The notes beneath the pieces are model-generated. The model made no database searches, was not told the origin of the DNA, and saw only the letters and a list, made by a program, of their open reading frames with translations. This document shows, one piece after another, positions 62,369 through 64,000 of a stretch of 64,000 nt of DNA. Source of the DNA: Pseudohongiella sp. O18 (GTDB lineage: Bacteria; Pseudomonadota; Gammaproteobacteria; Pseudomonadales; Pseudohongiellaceae); contig NZ_JAJSAR010000002.1 in assembly GCF_021729085.1 (NCBI RefSeq), forward strand, positions 930,001 to 994,000, given 5' to 3'. The position numbers and the translations under genes are program-made. How positions within the stretch are numbered: the stretch's first letter is position 1; each line of letters opens with the position of its first letter.

Positions 62369-63811
62369 TCAGCACTCGCTCAAACTGATCGGGATATTGA
62401 CTGCGAGGCCGGCTTCGGATGTTTCCTTGTATTTGTCACTCATGTCGGCGGCTGTCTGCCACATGGTGCTGATGACCGCATCGAGTGACACTTTGGCCTT
62501 GGCGGGGTCGCCGAATAGCGCGAGCTGTGAGGCGGTGACGGCCTTTACGGCGCCCATGGCGTTGCGCTCGATGCAGGGAATCTGTACCAGTCCGCCGACG
62601 GGGTCACAGGTCAGGCCCAGGTGGTGCTCCATGGCTATCTCGGCGGCCATGGTGACCTGGTCGACACTGCCGCCACGGCAGGCGGTCAGTCCCGCAGCCG
62701 CCATGGCAGACGACACGCCAATCTCGGCCTGGCAGCCACCCATGGCTGCAGAAATTGTTGCGCGCTTTTTGAACAGGCAGCCGATCTCTGAGGCGGTCAA
62801 CAGGAATTGCATGATGACATCGTCGTCAGGCTGCTCCTGTTCAAACACCAGCAGGTACCAGAGGACGGCGGGAATCACACCTGCCGCGCCATTGGTTGGT
62901 GCCGTGACCACGCGGCCAAAAGCCGCGTTTTCTTCGTTGACGGCCAGCGCGAAGCAGCTCAGCCAGTCAAGCGCATGAGAGAAACCCGTGCCCGAATTGC
63001 GGATAGCATCGCGCCAGGTCTCGATGGTGTAATCAAGGTCATTATCGAGCAGTCGGCGGTTGAAGGCTGGCGCGCGGCGAGTCACCTGCAAATCCCCCGG
63101 CAGCTCGCCATCAGTATGGCAGCCCCGATACAGACACTCATACATGGTCTGCCAGATTTTCAGCACCGCCCGACGCGTTTCGCTGGCGTCGCGCCAGGCC
63201 AGCTCGTTTTTCTCGACCACGCCAGCGATCGACAGACCGGTCTCCCTGCACCAGCGTGTCAGATCAGCTGCGGTGTTAATCGGGTACGGCAGCTCAACAA
63301 AATCCACAGCACTGACGCCCAGCTCATCCTGACGACTGACAAAACCGCCACCTATCGAGAAATACACCGCCTGATATTCATCACCATCCTTATACTGCAC
63401 CTCAAAACGCATGCCATTGGGGTGTTCAGGCAAAGACTCAGCGGGACAAAAAAGCAGGCACGATTCCGGATCAAAGGACAGCAACACCTCATCATTCAGC
63501 CGGATCTCTTTCTGCTGGCGAATCGCCTTGACGGTCTCAGCCAGCCGATCGGTCGGAAAGCTCACAGGGTCAGCACCCGTCAAACCCATCATGATGGCCA
63601 GATCTGTGCCATGGCCCTTCCCGGTCTTCGCCAGCGAGCCATACAGACAGACACGTAGCGACTTCAACTCACGTTCAAGATCTAGCCCCGCCACAAACCG
63701 CTGCGCCGCCCGCCACGGCCCCAGCGTATGAGAACTACTCGGCCCAACGCCGATCTTGAACATATCAAGAACCGACAAAGACTCCCGACCCGATTCCGAC
63801 CGACGAGACAT
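62369..63811 (-). CDS. sdaA: L-serine ammonia-lyase, iron-sulfur type
   Basis: The enzyme turns L-serine into pyruvate and ammonia with a 4Fe-4S cluster. It is the single-chain form, 480 residues from the ATG at 63811 (MSRRSESG), which AAGGAGGGGTT precedes. The small domain has [12 protein letters not shown] and [10 protein letters not shown]. The large domain carries the cluster cysteines in MGGCQAE and in LTCDPVGG with [10 protein letters not shown]. Its neighbours in the window do not suggest a pathway. Here it stands where fleQ would be in Pseudomonas. Confidence 0.95.
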   Translation of the reverse strand: MSRRSESGRESLSVLDMFKIGVGPSSSHTLGPWRAAQRFVAGLDLERELKSLRVCLYGSLAKTGKGHGTDLAIMMGLTGADPVSFPTDRLAETVKAIRQQKEIRLNDEVLLSFDPESCLLFCPAESLPEHPNGMRFEVQYKDGDEYQAVYFSIGGGFVSRQDELGVSAVDFVELPYPINTAADLTRWCRETGLSIAGVVEKNELAWRDASETRRAVLKIWQTMYECLYRGCHTDGELPGDLQVTRRAPAFNRRLLDNDLDYTIETWRDAIRNSGTGFSHALDWLSCFALAVNEENAAFGRVVTAPTNGAAGVIPAVLWYLLVFEQEQPDDDVIMQFLLTASEIGCLFKKRATISAAMGGCQAEIGVSSAMAAAGLTACRGGSVDQVTMAAEIAMEHHLGLTCDPVGGLVQIPCIERNAMGAVKAVTASQLALFGDPAKAKVSLDAVISTMWQTAADMSDKYKETSEAGLAVNIPISLSEC

Positions 63812-64000
63812 AACCCCTCCTTCCAAACCAGAACCAACCGCGCCCTGAACTCGGCACAAAGCCCAATGGAGGCGCCCCGCTGACCCAAATCAACACCGCC
63901 GCGAGCTGGAAGCTTCAGTAGTAGCAGCGACGCCGCACTTAGCTCAATCGAGGCCTCGGGGATCGGGTGGCAAGGAGCGAGGAAAACCTGACGAGGACTG
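63812..64000. other. sdaA upstream region to the window edge
   Basis: These 189 bases show no open frame, clear promoter or known riboswitch. I looked for glycine-riboswitch cores because sdaA can carry them and found none. Confidence 0.4.

Noticed and set aside
63812-64000. A glycine riboswitch or RNase P-like RNA before sdaA
   Set aside because: GAGGAAAACC near the edge recalls parts of known RNAs, but conserved cores and pairing are not present.
63955-64000. A second copy of the palindrome at the window edge
   Set aside because: GATCGGGTGGCAAGG resembles GATCGGGTGACAGGC inside the element, but the match is about 15 bases and the arms are not seen.

Overview
This window looks like the chromosome of a polarly flagellated gammaproteobacterium (about 55% GC by eye). 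Much of its gene order matches Pseudomonas and related marine groups. Matching blocks are: gyrA-pheA-tyrA/aroA-cmk-rpsA-ihfB next to an O-antigen wbpL-wbpM pair; mtaD-ubiG-mupP-yciK; yciO-trpS-scpA-scpB-rluB; and one long flagellar/chemotaxis run from fleS to cheW followed by a complete cytochrome c maturation operon. No plasmid, phage, insertion sequence, CRISPR, tRNA or rRNA signal was seen. I cannot name the species from this.

Layout. (1) 1-11208, minus strand: gyrA, pheA, a tyrA-aroA fusion with a damaged aroA half, cmk, rpsA, ihfB, lapA, pyrF, a ComEA-like protein, wbpL and the start of a WbpM-like gene. serC and hisC, which sit in this run in Pseudomonas, are absent, and PheA has no chorismate mutase domain. 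(2) 11384-16500, plus strand: mtaD-ubiG-mupP-yciK, then a diguanylate cyclase and a stand-alone copy of its sensor domain behind a candidate sigma-54 promoter. (3) 16532-23017, mostly minus: chromosome condensation (scpA, scpB), rluB, trpS, a YciO-like protein, yciI (plus strand), a periplasmic prolyl isomerase and an exonuclease III. (4) 23018-23686: a gap holding an unannotated 33-residue membrane peptide gene on the plus strand, with its own promoter, ribosome binding site, structured 3' region and terminator. (5) 23687-32837, minus: moaA-moaB and ccmABCDEFGHI. (6) 32874-61880, minus: chemotaxis (cheYZAB, parC-parP, cheW) and the flagellar export, basal body and switch genes, ending at the FleSR two-component system. 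(7) 61943-63811: a highly structured repeat region, then sdaA.

Regulation fits the flagellar hierarchy known from Pseudomonas. Sigma-54 (-24/-12) elements stand before fleS, fliK, fliL and flhA, and a sigma-28 element stands before cheY. FleS/FleR would activate the middle genes, FliA the late chemotaxis genes, and FlhF/FleN would set pole and number. Departures from the Pseudomonas arrangement are the lack of fleQ upstream of fleS, the lack of motCD between cheB and parC, and the lack of lapB after lapA.

The items most worth a second look are the decayed EPSP synthase half of the TyrA fusion, the small membrane peptide with its structured transcript, the paired sensor proteins behind a sigma-54 promoter, and the 175-base palindrome near the fleS promoter.
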